Assembly: GCA_963698015.1 (NCBI GenBank) | Contig: OY969109.1 | Coordinates: 2,046,001-2,110,000 of the forward strand | Direction of reading: 5' to 3' | Source: VAXT01 sp963698015 | Lineage (GTDB): Bacteria > Actinomycetota > Thermoleophilia > Gaiellales > Gaiellaceae | Length of the DNA stretch: 64,000 bases | Shown here: positions 55,181 to 62,151 of the stretch, one piece after another | How the letters are laid out: each line of letters opens with the position of its first letter | How positions within the stretch are numbered: the stretch's first letter is position 1 | Made by a program: the position numbers and the translations under genes | The notes under the pieces: model-generated | Told to the model about the DNA's origin: nothing | Seen by the model: the letters and a program-made list of their open reading frames with translations, nothing else | The model's database searches: none

Positions 55181-55215
55181 AGGACATGCCCGGTGCCAGG
55201 CACCTGGCATGTCCT
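55181..55215. repeat. 35-bp palindromic dispersed repeat
   Basis: 17-bp arms (55181-55197 and 55199-55215) around a single central base, with one mismatch. The core CCGGTGCCAGGCACC is shared with the repeat cluster at 28040-28070. It lies between the convergent genes ending at 55115 and 55233, where it could also act as a bidirectional terminator. Confidence 0.75.
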
Positions 55216-55232
55216 TAAGGGACCTGTCGGCT

Positions 55233-55617
55233 TTAGAACTTGCCCGAGACGATCAGCCTGCCGGCCGCGGTCTTGACCTTGATCCGCGTGCCCGCGTTGA
55301 TCGTTGGGAAGCTGGCGCCGCGACGGTTGACCTGTGCCGCACCGAGCCTGTTGACACGCGCCGAGCCGACCTTCGTGCTGTTCACGAAGAAGTTGACGCG
55401 CCTGCCCGCGAGCCGCCGCACGTGCTCGACCTCGATCTCGAGCTCACGCTGGTCCTGTGTTCTGGAACTTCGCCTTGCCGCTGGCTCCGGAGAACGCACT
55501 GGACGCCTTGAGCGCGATCCGCGTGCCGGGGTCGTTCTTCGCCTGAACCGCCGGAGCGGCAACGGCGAGCGCCGCGAGCGCGAGGAGCGAGACCGAGAGA
55601 ATGACTGTGCGCTTCAT
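55233..55617 (-). pseudogene. Small secreted protein gene with a frameshift
   Basis: From ATG 55617 one frame encodes a good signal peptide (ILSVSLLALAALAVAAPAVQA) and continues to GASGKAKFQNTG, then meets TGA. A different frame, offset by one base, continues from about 55460 with RELEIEVEHVRRLAGRRVNF and ends LIVSGKF at 55233. Together they give one protein of about 128 residues, so a single-base insertion (or 2-base loss) near 55445-55465 separates the halves. It may be a true pseudogene, a sequencing error or, less likely, programmed frameshifting. Confidence 0.75.
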
Positions 55618-55706
55618 GACTACCTCCTTGAGATTGGCTACAGCACGAAGCTAGTCCCGCCCGCCCTAGGCGCGGGCTATGCGAAGGCAAAGTCTTGGTT
55701 CAGGCT

Positions 55707-56081
55707 CTAGGCGTACCGAGGCGCCTTCGAGCCCTCGCGGAGCCCGAAGAGGCCGTACAGCACGTAGTTGACGAACCAGACGACGATCGTCGCCCCGACG
55801 TACGTCCAGAACCCGTCGATCGAGAAGTCCGGCGCGATCCACTCGGCGAGCGCCAGCATCGCGACGTTGATCGCGAACAAGAAGAGCCCGAGCGTGATGA
55901 TCACGAGCGGCAGCGTGAGCAGCGTCAGGATCGGCTTGATGATCGTGTTCGCGATCGCGAGCACCGCGGCGCCGAGCAGGAGCGGCCACCAGCCGTCGAT
56001 CGAGACGCCGCTGAAGATCCAGTCGGCGACCGCGAGCGCGGCGATGTTCGCGACCCACGCGAGGATGAAGAAGAGCGCCAT
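55707..56081 (-). CDS. Phage-holin-4/YvlD-type four-helix membrane protein
   Basis: 124 residues with four hydrophobic segments. The signature NTIIKPILTLLTLPLVIITLG, with FAINVAMLALAEWIAP after it, marks the Phage_holin_4_2 (YvlD) family, chromosomal membrane proteins of unknown role despite the holin name. No lysis or phage genes are nearby, so a phage function is not implied. Confidence 0.88.
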   Translation of the reverse strand: MALFFILAWVANIAALAVADWIFSGVSIDGWWPLLLGAAVLAIANTIIKPILTLLTLPLVIITLGLFLFAINVAMLALAEWIAPDFSIDGFWTYVGATIVVWFVNYVLYGLFGLREGSKAPRYA

Positions 56082-56104
56082 CCGGGCGCTAGTAAAGCAG
56101 GCGC

Positions 56105-56326
56105 CTACCGGTGCCGGTAGACGATCCTGCCGCGCGACAGGTCGTACGGAGAGAGCTCCACGTTGACCCGGTCGCCGGGGAGGATCTTGATCCGGTAGCG
56201 CCGCATCTTGCCGGCCGTGTAGCCGAGCGTCTCGTGCCCGTTGTCGAGGAGGATCTTGTACATGCCGTTGCGGAAGGCCTCGATGACCTCCCCCTCGAAC
56301 TCGATCTTGTCTTCCTTGCCTGCGAT
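56105..56326 (-). CDS. infA: Translation initiation factor IF-1, apparent AUC start
   Basis: 73 residues. The S1/OB-fold sequence is unmistakable: AGKEDKIEFEGEVIEAFRNG, DNGHETLGYTAGKMRR, RIKILPGDRVNVELSPYDL, RGRIVYRHR. IF-1 binds the 30S A site during initiation. No ATG, GTG or TTG starts this frame; an in-frame TAG lies at 56339-56341. The codon that gives the expected N-terminus (M-A-x-K-x-D) is ATC at 56326, with AGGAG 9 bp upstream, so initiation at AUC is inferred. It follows cspA on the same strand. Confidence 0.9.
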   Translation of the reverse strand: MAGKEDKIEFEGEVIEAFRNGMYKILLDNGHETLGYTAGKMRRYRIKILPGDRVNVELSPYDLSRGRIVYRHR

Positions 56327-56347
56327 TCTCGTCTGCTCCTAATCCAT

Positions 56348-56381
56348 CCCCGCGCCGCGAGCCTGAGCTCGCGACGCGGGG
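56348..56381 (-). terminator. Hairpin between cspA and infA
   Basis: A 15-bp stem with one mismatch (56348-56362 and 56367-56381) and a 4-nt loop, transcribed between cspA and infA. Only ATGGATT follows on the minus strand, so it may terminate cspA partially or shape the infA leader. Confidence 0.55.
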
Positions 56382-56395
56382 GAATTCGTTTCTGG

Positions 56396-56602
56396 TTACC
56401 CGACGAGGACGACGTTCGTCGCCTCCGGGCCCTTCTCGCCCTCACGGGCCTCGTACTCGACCTTCGCATTCTCGGTCAGGGTCTTGAACCCGTCGCCCGA
56501 GATGTTCGAGAAGTGCACGAAGAGATCCTTACCGCCGTCTTCCGGCGTGATGAATCCGTACCCCTTCGCGTCGTTGAACCACTTCACGGTTCCGGTTGCC
56601 AT
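56396..56602 (-). CDS. Cold-shock protein, CspA family
   Basis: 68 residues. Classic cold-shock domain with RNP1 KGYGFI and RNP2 DLFVHF (GTVKWFNDAKGYGFITPE at the start). It is a single-strand nucleic-acid chaperone. The GGAGGT ribosome site is 9 bp before the ATG. The gene lies just upstream of infA with a hairpin between them. Confidence 0.97.
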   Translation of the reverse strand: MATGTVKWFNDAKGYGFITPEDGGKDLFVHFSNISGDGFKTLTENAKVEYEAREGEKGPEATNVVLVG

Positions 56603-56684
56603 CTAATTCCACCTCCCTTACCACTCACGAACACGCACAAGGAGGCAGAGCGCCACCGGTACACGTTCTATTGCTTGCCGGAGT

Positions 56685-57032
56685 CTAGCGCGACCGGTCT
56701 GCATCCTGCAGAAATGCTGCAAACGCGCCCGCGGAGCCCGCGACGACGAGCACCGCCCATAGCTCGAGCACGATGTCGAGTGCGCGGCCGAAAGGCGTGA
56801 ACGGGTTCCTCAGCTGCGAGGAGACGGTCAGCAGCTGCACGGTCGTGAAGAAGAAGGCGTCGCCGAGCGTTTGGATGTCGGTTCCGCGCGCGTGCCGCTC
56901 CGCCATGAAGATGAGGACGGTCCCGGCCGCGTCCACGATCACCGTCCCGACGAGGATCAGCAGGAGGCGCGCGACGAGCCGATGGTGGTGGGCCTGCCAG
57001 CCCTGGAGGTTCTGGAACTCCGCGCGGATCAC
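56685..57032 (-). CDS. Small potassium-channel-like (Ion_trans_2) membrane protein with atypical filter
   Basis: 115 residues, GTG start. Two membrane helices (LLLILVGTVIVDAAGTVLIF and IVLELWAVLVVAGSAGAF) flank a pore-loop-like segment, DAFFFTTVQLLTVSSQLRNPFTPFG. Its position matches the selectivity filter of two-helix channels, where TVGYG is usual; here the residues are TVSSQ. K+ selectivity is therefore doubtful, though the overall fold may be kept. It lies 30 bp downstream of the proline-racemase-like gene. Confidence 0.75.
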   Translation of the reverse strand: MIRAEFQNLQGWQAHHHRLVARLLLILVGTVIVDAAGTVLIFMAERHARGTDIQTLGDAFFFTTVQLLTVSSQLRNPFTPFGRALDIVLELWAVLVVAGSAGAFAAFLQDADRSR

Positions 57033-57062
57033 GTCGGCAGAGTGTCCCGGCTGCTGCGGACG

Positions 57063-58103
57063 CTATTGGCTGTCGAGGCCGCTGACGCCCCACGTGTCCG
57101 CGAGCAGATAGCCCTCCGGGAACGGGTCGCTGGGATCGATCAGCACCTGCGTGACGCCGGTGATCCAGGCGCTGCCGCGGATCGCGGAGACGATCGCCGG
57201 ACGGTCGCCGACGCGCGTCTCCTCGACGATCCGGCCCTCGAACGTGGAACCGAGCGGCGAGGCGTGGCTCATCGAGTCGCCCGGCTTCATCAGCCCGCGG
57301 GCGTGGAGGACGGCGAGCCGCGCGGAGAGGCCGGTTCCGGTGGCCGAGCGGTCGAGCCTCCCGGGCGCGACGACAACGGCGTTCCGGGTCACCTCGCCGA
57401 TGCCCCGCCAGGGCTCTGCGATCTGGACGATGCTCACGCCGGCGATCGCCGGGTTCTCCGGATGGACGCACTCGAGCTGCTCGCGCGCCGCGGCCCGGAT
57501 CGCCTCGCCCGCGAGCGAGAGGTCGCGCGCCTCCTCGGGCACGAGCTCGAAGCCGAGCGCGCTCGCGTCCGCGATCGCGTACCACATGCCGCCGTACGCC
57601 ACGTCGACGCCGATCCGGCCGAGACCCTCGACGTCGAGCTCTGCGTCCAGCTGCTCGACGAAGCAGGGCACGTTCGTGAGCTCGACGCTCTCGCACTTGC
57701 CGTCGCGGCATGCTGCGCGCGCCTCGACGACGCCTCCGGGCGCCTCGAGGCGAACGACCGTCTCCGGCTCGCGCATCTCCATCATCCCGGTCTCGAGCAG
57801 CACCGTCGTCGTGCAGATCGTGTTCGATCCGGACATGGCCGGGTACTCGGTCGGCTCCATGATGATGAAGCCGGCGTCGCAGTCGTCGCGCGTCGGCGGC
57901 ACCACCAGGTTGGCGTGGCACGCGACACTCCCGCGCGGCTCTCGCAGGAGCACGCGGCGCAGCCAGTCGCCGTCGCGCCGGAGGGACTCCATCTGCTCGA
58001 ACACCGTCGCCCCGGGCGGTGGCAGGACGCCGCCGACGATCACGTTCCCGACCTCGCCGCCCGCGTGGCAGCCGACCACGGTCAACGTCCGTCCGGCCCG
58101 CAT
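57063..58103 (-). CDS. Proline racemase superfamily enzyme with Ser/Thr in the two active-site positions
   Basis: 346 residues, usual length for the family. N-terminal TVVGCHAGGEVGNVIVGGV is the family start, and RGSVACHANLVVPP is conserved. The first catalytic position, usually Cys in MCGHG, reads MSGSN (Ser). The second, usually DRxPCGTG, reads DRSATGTG (Thr). As I recall, racemases and epimerases use Cys/Cys and trans-3-hydroxyproline dehydratases use Ser/Cys or Cys/Thr, so this Ser/Thr pair argues against racemase activity; a dehydratase or another reaction is more likely. Confidence 0.85.
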   Translation of the reverse strand: MRAGRTLTVVGCHAGGEVGNVIVGGVLPPPGATVFEQMESLRRDGDWLRRVLLREPRGSVACHANLVVPPTRDDCDAGFIIMEPTEYPAMSGSNTICTTTVLLETGMMEMREPETVVRLEAPGGVVEARAACRDGKCESVELTNVPCFVEQLDAELDVEGLGRIGVDVAYGGMWYAIADASALGFELVPEEARDLSLAGEAIRAAAREQLECVHPENPAIAGVSIVQIAEPWRGIGEVTRNAVVVAPGRLDRSATGTGLSARLAVLHARGLMKPGDSMSHASPLGSTFEGRIVEETRVGDRPAIVSAIRGSAWITGVTQVLIDPSDPFPEGYLLADTWGVSGLDSQ

Positions 58104-58139
58104 CTTGGGGCGACGATACGGAACTGCGAGACTCTTGGC

Positions 58140-58751
58140 GTGACCGAGCTGGCTGCGTTCCTCGGCGTGTCGGCGATCGTGATCGTGACGCCCGGGCCCG
58201 ACACGGCGCTCACGATTCGGAGCTCGCTGCTCGGAGGCCGGCGCGCGGGAATCTTCACGGCGCTCGGCGTCTCGTGCGGGCAGGCGATCTGGACGCTCGC
58301 CTCGGCGGTCGGAATCGCGGCGCTGCTCGCGGCTTCGGAGCCGGCGTTCCTCGCGGTCAGGCTCGTGGGCGCCGCGTATCTGGTCTGGCTCGGGCTCCAG
58401 GCGCTGGCGGCAGCGGTCCGCGGCCGGCGCAGGGAGGCCGAGGCGTCCCGATCGAAGCCGCTCGAGCCGCGCACGGCCTTCCGCCAGGGCCTCCTGAGCA
58501 ACCTCGGGAACCCGAAGATGGCCGCGTTCTTCCCGAGCCTGCTCCCGCAGTTCGCGCACTCGTTCTCGGCGCTGCTCGCGCTGGGCTTCGTGTTCTGCCT
58601 GATCACCCTCGTGTGGCTGACGGCCTATGCGGTCGCGGTCGCGCGGGCCGGCGACTTCCTCAGCCGCTCCTGGGTGAAGCGCGCGATCGAGGCTTTGACC
58701 GGGGCCGTGCTGGTCGCGCTCGGGCTCCGGCTCGCGACCGAACACCGCTAG
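58140..58751 (+). CDS. LysE/RhtB-family amino acid exporter
   Basis: 203 residues, GTG start, about six helices. The N-terminal signature VIVTPGPDTALTIRSSLLGGRRAG is the LysE/RhtB hallmark, and QGLLSNLGNPKMAAFFPSLLPQF is the second conserved block. It exports amino acids or their derivatives. It diverges from the proline-racemase-family gene with 36 bp between starts, which could link them in amino-acid metabolism. Confidence 0.93.
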   Translation: MTELAAFLGVSAIVIVTPGPDTALTIRSSLLGGRRAGIFTALGVSCGQAIWTLASAVGIAALLAASEPAFLAVRLVGAAYLVWLGLQALAAAVRGRRREAEASRSKPLEPRTAFRQGLLSNLGNPKMAAFFPSLLPQFAHSFSALLALGFVFCLITLVWLTAYAVAVARAGDFLSRSWVKRAIEALTGAVLVALGLRLATEHR

Positions 58752-59857
58752 TGGACGCGGCACCGCTTCGCCCGCCGGCGATCTACGCACCCGCGCCGCG
58801 CGAGGTCTCGTTCGGCCGGATCGAGGGCCGTGTGGCCCGAGGCACACGCGAGGTGCGCGTCCGGGTCGACGGCCGGCTCCTGGCGACGAAGACCGTGACC
58901 CGACCGCGGTTCGCGCTCGTCGTCCCGCTTCCGCGGCGCGACGTGACGATCCGGGTCAGCACGATCGACCGGCGCGGGCGCCACGCGTCGACGATCGTCG
59001 GCCCGGTGTACGGCCTGCCGCGCGGCGCGGCGCCGTACACGGGCCCGATCCCGTCGCTGCGCGGCTACGAGGACGCGGTGCTCGCCCGAACCGTCCGCTC
59101 GCTCGGCCGGCGCTTTCCCGGGCTCTGCGGCCTGTTCGTCCAGGACCTCCGGACCGGCGCCGGCGCGGCCTGGAACGCGCGCGCCCGCTTCCCGGCGGCC
59201 TCGACGCTGAAGCTCGCGATCGCGGTCGAGCTGATGCGCGAGCTCCGCGGCGTCCCCGCGCCGCAGTCCCGTCTGGGCGGCCTCCTGTGGGAGATGCTCG
59301 TCTACTCGGACGACCGCGCGGCGAACGAGCTCCTGGAGGCGATCGGCGGCTCGACCTCCGGCGGCGCCGCCCGCGTGGACACGATGATGCGCGCCTTCGG
59401 GCTCGCCGACAGCAGCATGTACGGCGGCTATCTGATCGAGGACTCGCTCATGCGCCGGGCGATCCCGCTCGAGATCAGTGGGCGTCCCTCGTTCATCGGC
59501 AAGGCGACGACCGCCTGGGACCTGGCGCGGCTCGAACGCGCTCTCCATCTGGCTGCAGGCGCGCGAGGAGTGCTGATCTGGCGCTTCCGCGGCGCTTTCA
59601 CACCCGCCGACGCCCGGTACCTCATGTACCTGCTCGCGCACTCGCGCACGCGCGGCGGCCTGAACTGGGCGCGCGGCAGGGCAACCGTGCTCCACAAGGC
59701 GGGCTGGATCACGAATGCACGTCACGACAGCGGGCTGCTGTACACGGCCGACCGGGCGTTCGTCGTCGCCGTGCTGACGTGGAACGGCCGCGGAGTCGGC
59801 TCGCTCAGCGACCTGCTCGCGACCCGCGTCGCCCTTGCGGCGCTGCGCCGCCGGTGA
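58751..59857 (+). CDS. Class A beta-lactamase-fold serine hydrolase with N-terminal beta-domain
   Basis: 368 residues; the GTG overlaps the preceding stop by 1 bp. Residues about 15-90 form a beta-rich domain (FGRIEGRVARGTREVRVRVDG). Residues about 110-368 are a beta-lactamase-like domain: SxxK motif in AASTLKLAIAVELM, SDD in place of SDN (YSDDRAANELLEAIGG), and HKAGW in place of KTG. Deviations at the second and third motifs suggest a penicillin-binding or peptidase-like function rather than antibiotic hydrolysis. No clear signal peptide is visible. Confidence 0.8.
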   Translation: MDAAPLRPPAIYAPAPREVSFGRIEGRVARGTREVRVRVDGRLLATKTVTRPRFALVVPLPRRDVTIRVSTIDRRGRHASTIVGPVYGLPRGAAPYTGPIPSLRGYEDAVLARTVRSLGRRFPGLCGLFVQDLRTGAGAAWNARARFPAASTLKLAIAVELMRELRGVPAPQSRLGGLLWEMLVYSDDRAANELLEAIGGSTSGGAARVDTMMRAFGLADSSMYGGYLIEDSLMRRAIPLEISGRPSFIGKATTAWDLARLERALHLAAGARGVLIWRFRGAFTPADARYLMYLLAHSRTRGGLNWARGRATVLHKAGWITNARHDSGLLYTADRAFVVAVLTWNGRGVGSLSDLLATRVALAALRRR

Positions 59858-61095
59858 GGAGTCTCGTCCCGCGCGTCTTGCGCGAGAACGTCGTCTTCAG
59901 GCGCGTCTGGTCGGGCCAGACGATCTCGCTCTTTGGCGACCAGATCTCGCTGATCGCGATCCCGCTGACCGCCGTCCTCGTGCTCGACGCGAACGCGAAG
60001 CAGATGGGCTACCTCGTCGCCGCCGAGCTCGTGCCGAACCTCTTCTTCGCGCTCCACGCCGGTGCCTGGGTCGATCGGCGCGGTAACAGGCGCAGGACAA
60101 TGATCTTCACCGACCTCGTCCGCGCCGCTGCCCTGGCGACGATCCCGATCGCCTACGCGTTCGGCGCGCTGACGATCCAGCAGCTCTACATCGTCGCCTT
60201 CGTGGTGGGGACGATGACGGTCTTCTTCTTCGTGGCCTACTCATCCCTCTTCGTCGCGCTCGTCGAGCGGGAGGACTACGTCGAAGGCAATTCGCTGCTC
60301 GCCGGGAGCCGCGCGTTTTCGTTCGTCGCCGGGCCGAGCGTGGGGGGCATCCTTGTGCAGCTGCTGAAGGCGCCGTACGCGCTGCTCGTCGACTCGATCT
60401 CGTTCCTGTTCTCGGCCGGGTTCCTCGCCTCGGTCGACCCCGTCGAGCCGGAGGTCGAGGAGGCCGAGAAGGGCCACGTCGTCGCGGGCGTGCGCTACAT
60501 CGTGACGTCGTCGGTCATGCGCTCCTCGCTGCTCGCGACGGCGACGATCAACCTCTTCAACTTCGTCTTCCACGCGCTCTTCATCCTGTACGCGGTCCGC
60601 TCTCTTGGCGTCCGTCCCGCGACGCTCGGGATCGTCCTCGGCGCCGGCGCGGTCGGCGGGCTGATCGGCTCCGTCGTGACGTCGCGCCTCGGGCGGAGGC
60701 TCGGGATCGGGCCGACGTACATCCTCGGCTGCATCGTCTTTCCCGTGCCGCTCGTGCTCGTGCCGCTCGCGGGCGGGCCGTACTGGCTGATCCTGGCGAT
60801 GCTCTTCGTCGCGGAGTTCGGCGCGGGCCTCGGCGTGATGATCCTCGACATCAGCGCCGCGTCGATCTTCGCCGCGCTCGTTCCGCACCGGCTGCGCTCG
60901 CGCGTGTCCGGCGCGTACATGGTCGTGAACAACGGCGTCCGCCCCATCGGCTCGCTGATCGGCGGCTTCCTGGGGAGCGCGATCGGGCTCCAGCCGACGC
61001 TCTGGATCGGCGTCGTCGGCGCGGCTGCGGGCTTCCTCTGGCTCCTGCCCTCGCCGATCCCGAAGATGCGCGAGCTCCCCGAGCTGGCGGAGTAG
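59854..61095 (+). CDS. MFS transporter (drug-exporter-like)
   Basis: 413 residues with about 12 helices, GTG start overlapping the upstream stop (GTGA). N-terminal FRRVWSGQTISLFGDQISLIA, then the loop GAWVDRRGNRRRTMIFTDLVRA matching the conserved MFS loop 2-3 motif, and a central repeat (LIGSVVTSRLGRRLGIG). It resembles MFS_3/enterobactin-exporter-like proteins. The substrate is unknown. Confidence 0.9.
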   Translation: MRSLVPRVLRENVVFRRVWSGQTISLFGDQISLIAIPLTAVLVLDANAKQMGYLVAAELVPNLFFALHAGAWVDRRGNRRRTMIFTDLVRAAALATIPIAYAFGALTIQQLYIVAFVVGTMTVFFFVAYSSLFVALVEREDYVEGNSLLAGSRAFSFVAGPSVGGILVQLLKAPYALLVDSISFLFSAGFLASVDPVEPEVEEAEKGHVVAGVRYIVTSSVMRSSLLATATINLFNFVFHALFILYAVRSLGVRPATLGIVLGAGAVGGLIGSVVTSRLGRRLGIGPTYILGCIVFPVPLVLVPLAGGPYWLILAMLFVAEFGAGLGVMILDISAASIFAALVPHRLRSRVSGAYMVVNNGVRPIGSLIGGFLGSAIGLQPTLWIGVVGAAAGFLWLLPSPIPKMRELPELAE

Positions 61096-61105
61096 ATTGG
61101 CCGCG

Positions 61106-62101
61106 ATGGCGAAGAGCCTGCCGTGGAGCTGGTACTCCGACCCGGACGTGCTGCGGCGCGAGCAGGAGCGGATCTTCCGCCGCGCGTGGCAGTACGTCGG
61201 CCACACGGGACGAGTCCGGGAGGTCGGCGACCGGTTCGCGGCCTGGGCGGGCGAGATCCCGGTGCTCGTCGTGCGGGCCGAGGACGGCGTGCGCGCGTTC
61301 CTCAACGTCTGCCGCCACCGAGGCTCGCTCCTCGTCGACGGCGAGGGCGCCGGCAAGTCGGTGCAGTGCCCGTACCACGCGTGGACGTACGACCTCGACG
61401 GGTCGCTCCGCGCCGCTCCGCGCTCGGACCGCGAGCCGGAGTTCGACCCCGAGGGCCTGTCCCTCGTAAAGATGCGCCTCGAGAACTGGGGGCCGTTCCT
61501 GTTCGTGAACCCGGACGACCAGGCGCCGCCGCTCGCGGACACGCTCGGCCCCGTCACGGAGCTCGTCCCGGTCGACGGCCTCGTCTTCCACTCGCGCGAC
61601 GACTACGACCTCGCCGCGAACTGGAAGATCGCGTGCGAGAACTACCTCGAGTGCTACCACTGCCCGGTCGCCCACAAGGGCTTCAGCGCCGCGTACGACG
61701 TCGACCCGGACGAGTACCGGCTGGAGCCGATCTCGGACCACGTTCTCTCCCAGTTCGCACAGTCCCGCCGCGAGGGCGAGGCGCAGTTCCACTTCGTCTG
61801 GCCGAACCTGAGGCTGAACGCCTATGCGGGCACGCCGAACCTGTCGATCGGGCCGCTGCTTCCAGCAGGCCCGGAGCGCTCGACCGGCTTCCTCGACTAC
61901 TTCTTCGCGCCGGACGCCGAGCCCGCGTGGGTCGACGAGCTGCTCGAGTTCGACCGTCAGGTGGGCGCCGAGGACCGCGTTCTCGTCGAGCGCGTCCAGC
62001 AGGGCGTGCGCTCCGGGATCGTCGCGGAGGGGCGGCTCCTGGGTGAGAGCGAGCAGCTCGTCGCCCGCTTCCAGGAGCTCGTCGCCGTCGCGATCGGCTG
62101 A
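61106..62101 (+). CDS. Rieske non-heme iron oxygenase, alpha-subunit-like
   Basis: 331 residues from ATG 61106 (TTG 61097 is an alternative). Rieske [2Fe-2S] ligands are present: CRH near residue 71 (NVCRHRGSLL) and CPYH near 90 (CPYHAWTYDLDGSLRA). The mononuclear iron site follows in ENYLECYHCPVAHKG (N-x-x-E-x-x-H-x-x-x-x-H layout). Such enzymes hydroxylate aromatic or aliphatic substrates with electrons from a reductase, which is not encoded nearby. It is shorter than classical dioxygenase alpha subunits (about 430-450), closer to carnitine or choline-type monooxygenase homologues. Confidence 0.92.
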   Translation: MAKSLPWSWYSDPDVLRREQERIFRRAWQYVGHTGRVREVGDRFAAWAGEIPVLVVRAEDGVRAFLNVCRHRGSLLVDGEGAGKSVQCPYHAWTYDLDGSLRAAPRSDREPEFDPEGLSLVKMRLENWGPFLFVNPDDQAPPLADTLGPVTELVPVDGLVFHSRDDYDLAANWKIACENYLECYHCPVAHKGFSAAYDVDPDEYRLEPISDHVLSQFAQSRREGEAQFHFVWPNLRLNAYAGTPNLSIGPLLPAGPERSTGFLDYFFAPDAEPAWVDELLEFDRQVGAEDRVLVERVQQGVRSGIVAEGRLLGESEQLVARFQELVAVAIG

Positions 62102-62151
62102 GCGCGGACAGAGCTTCGTCCGTCCGGTCGAAAGACGTATTCTCCCGGGTG

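Noticed and set aside
55707..56081. Phage lysis gene (holin)
   Set aside because: The family name is historical; no endolysin, integrase or structural phage gene is nearby and the homologous family is chromosomal.
58751..59857. Antibiotic-resistance beta-lactamase
   Set aside because: SDD replaces SDN, HKAG replaces KTG, and no signal peptide is visible; only the fold is supported.
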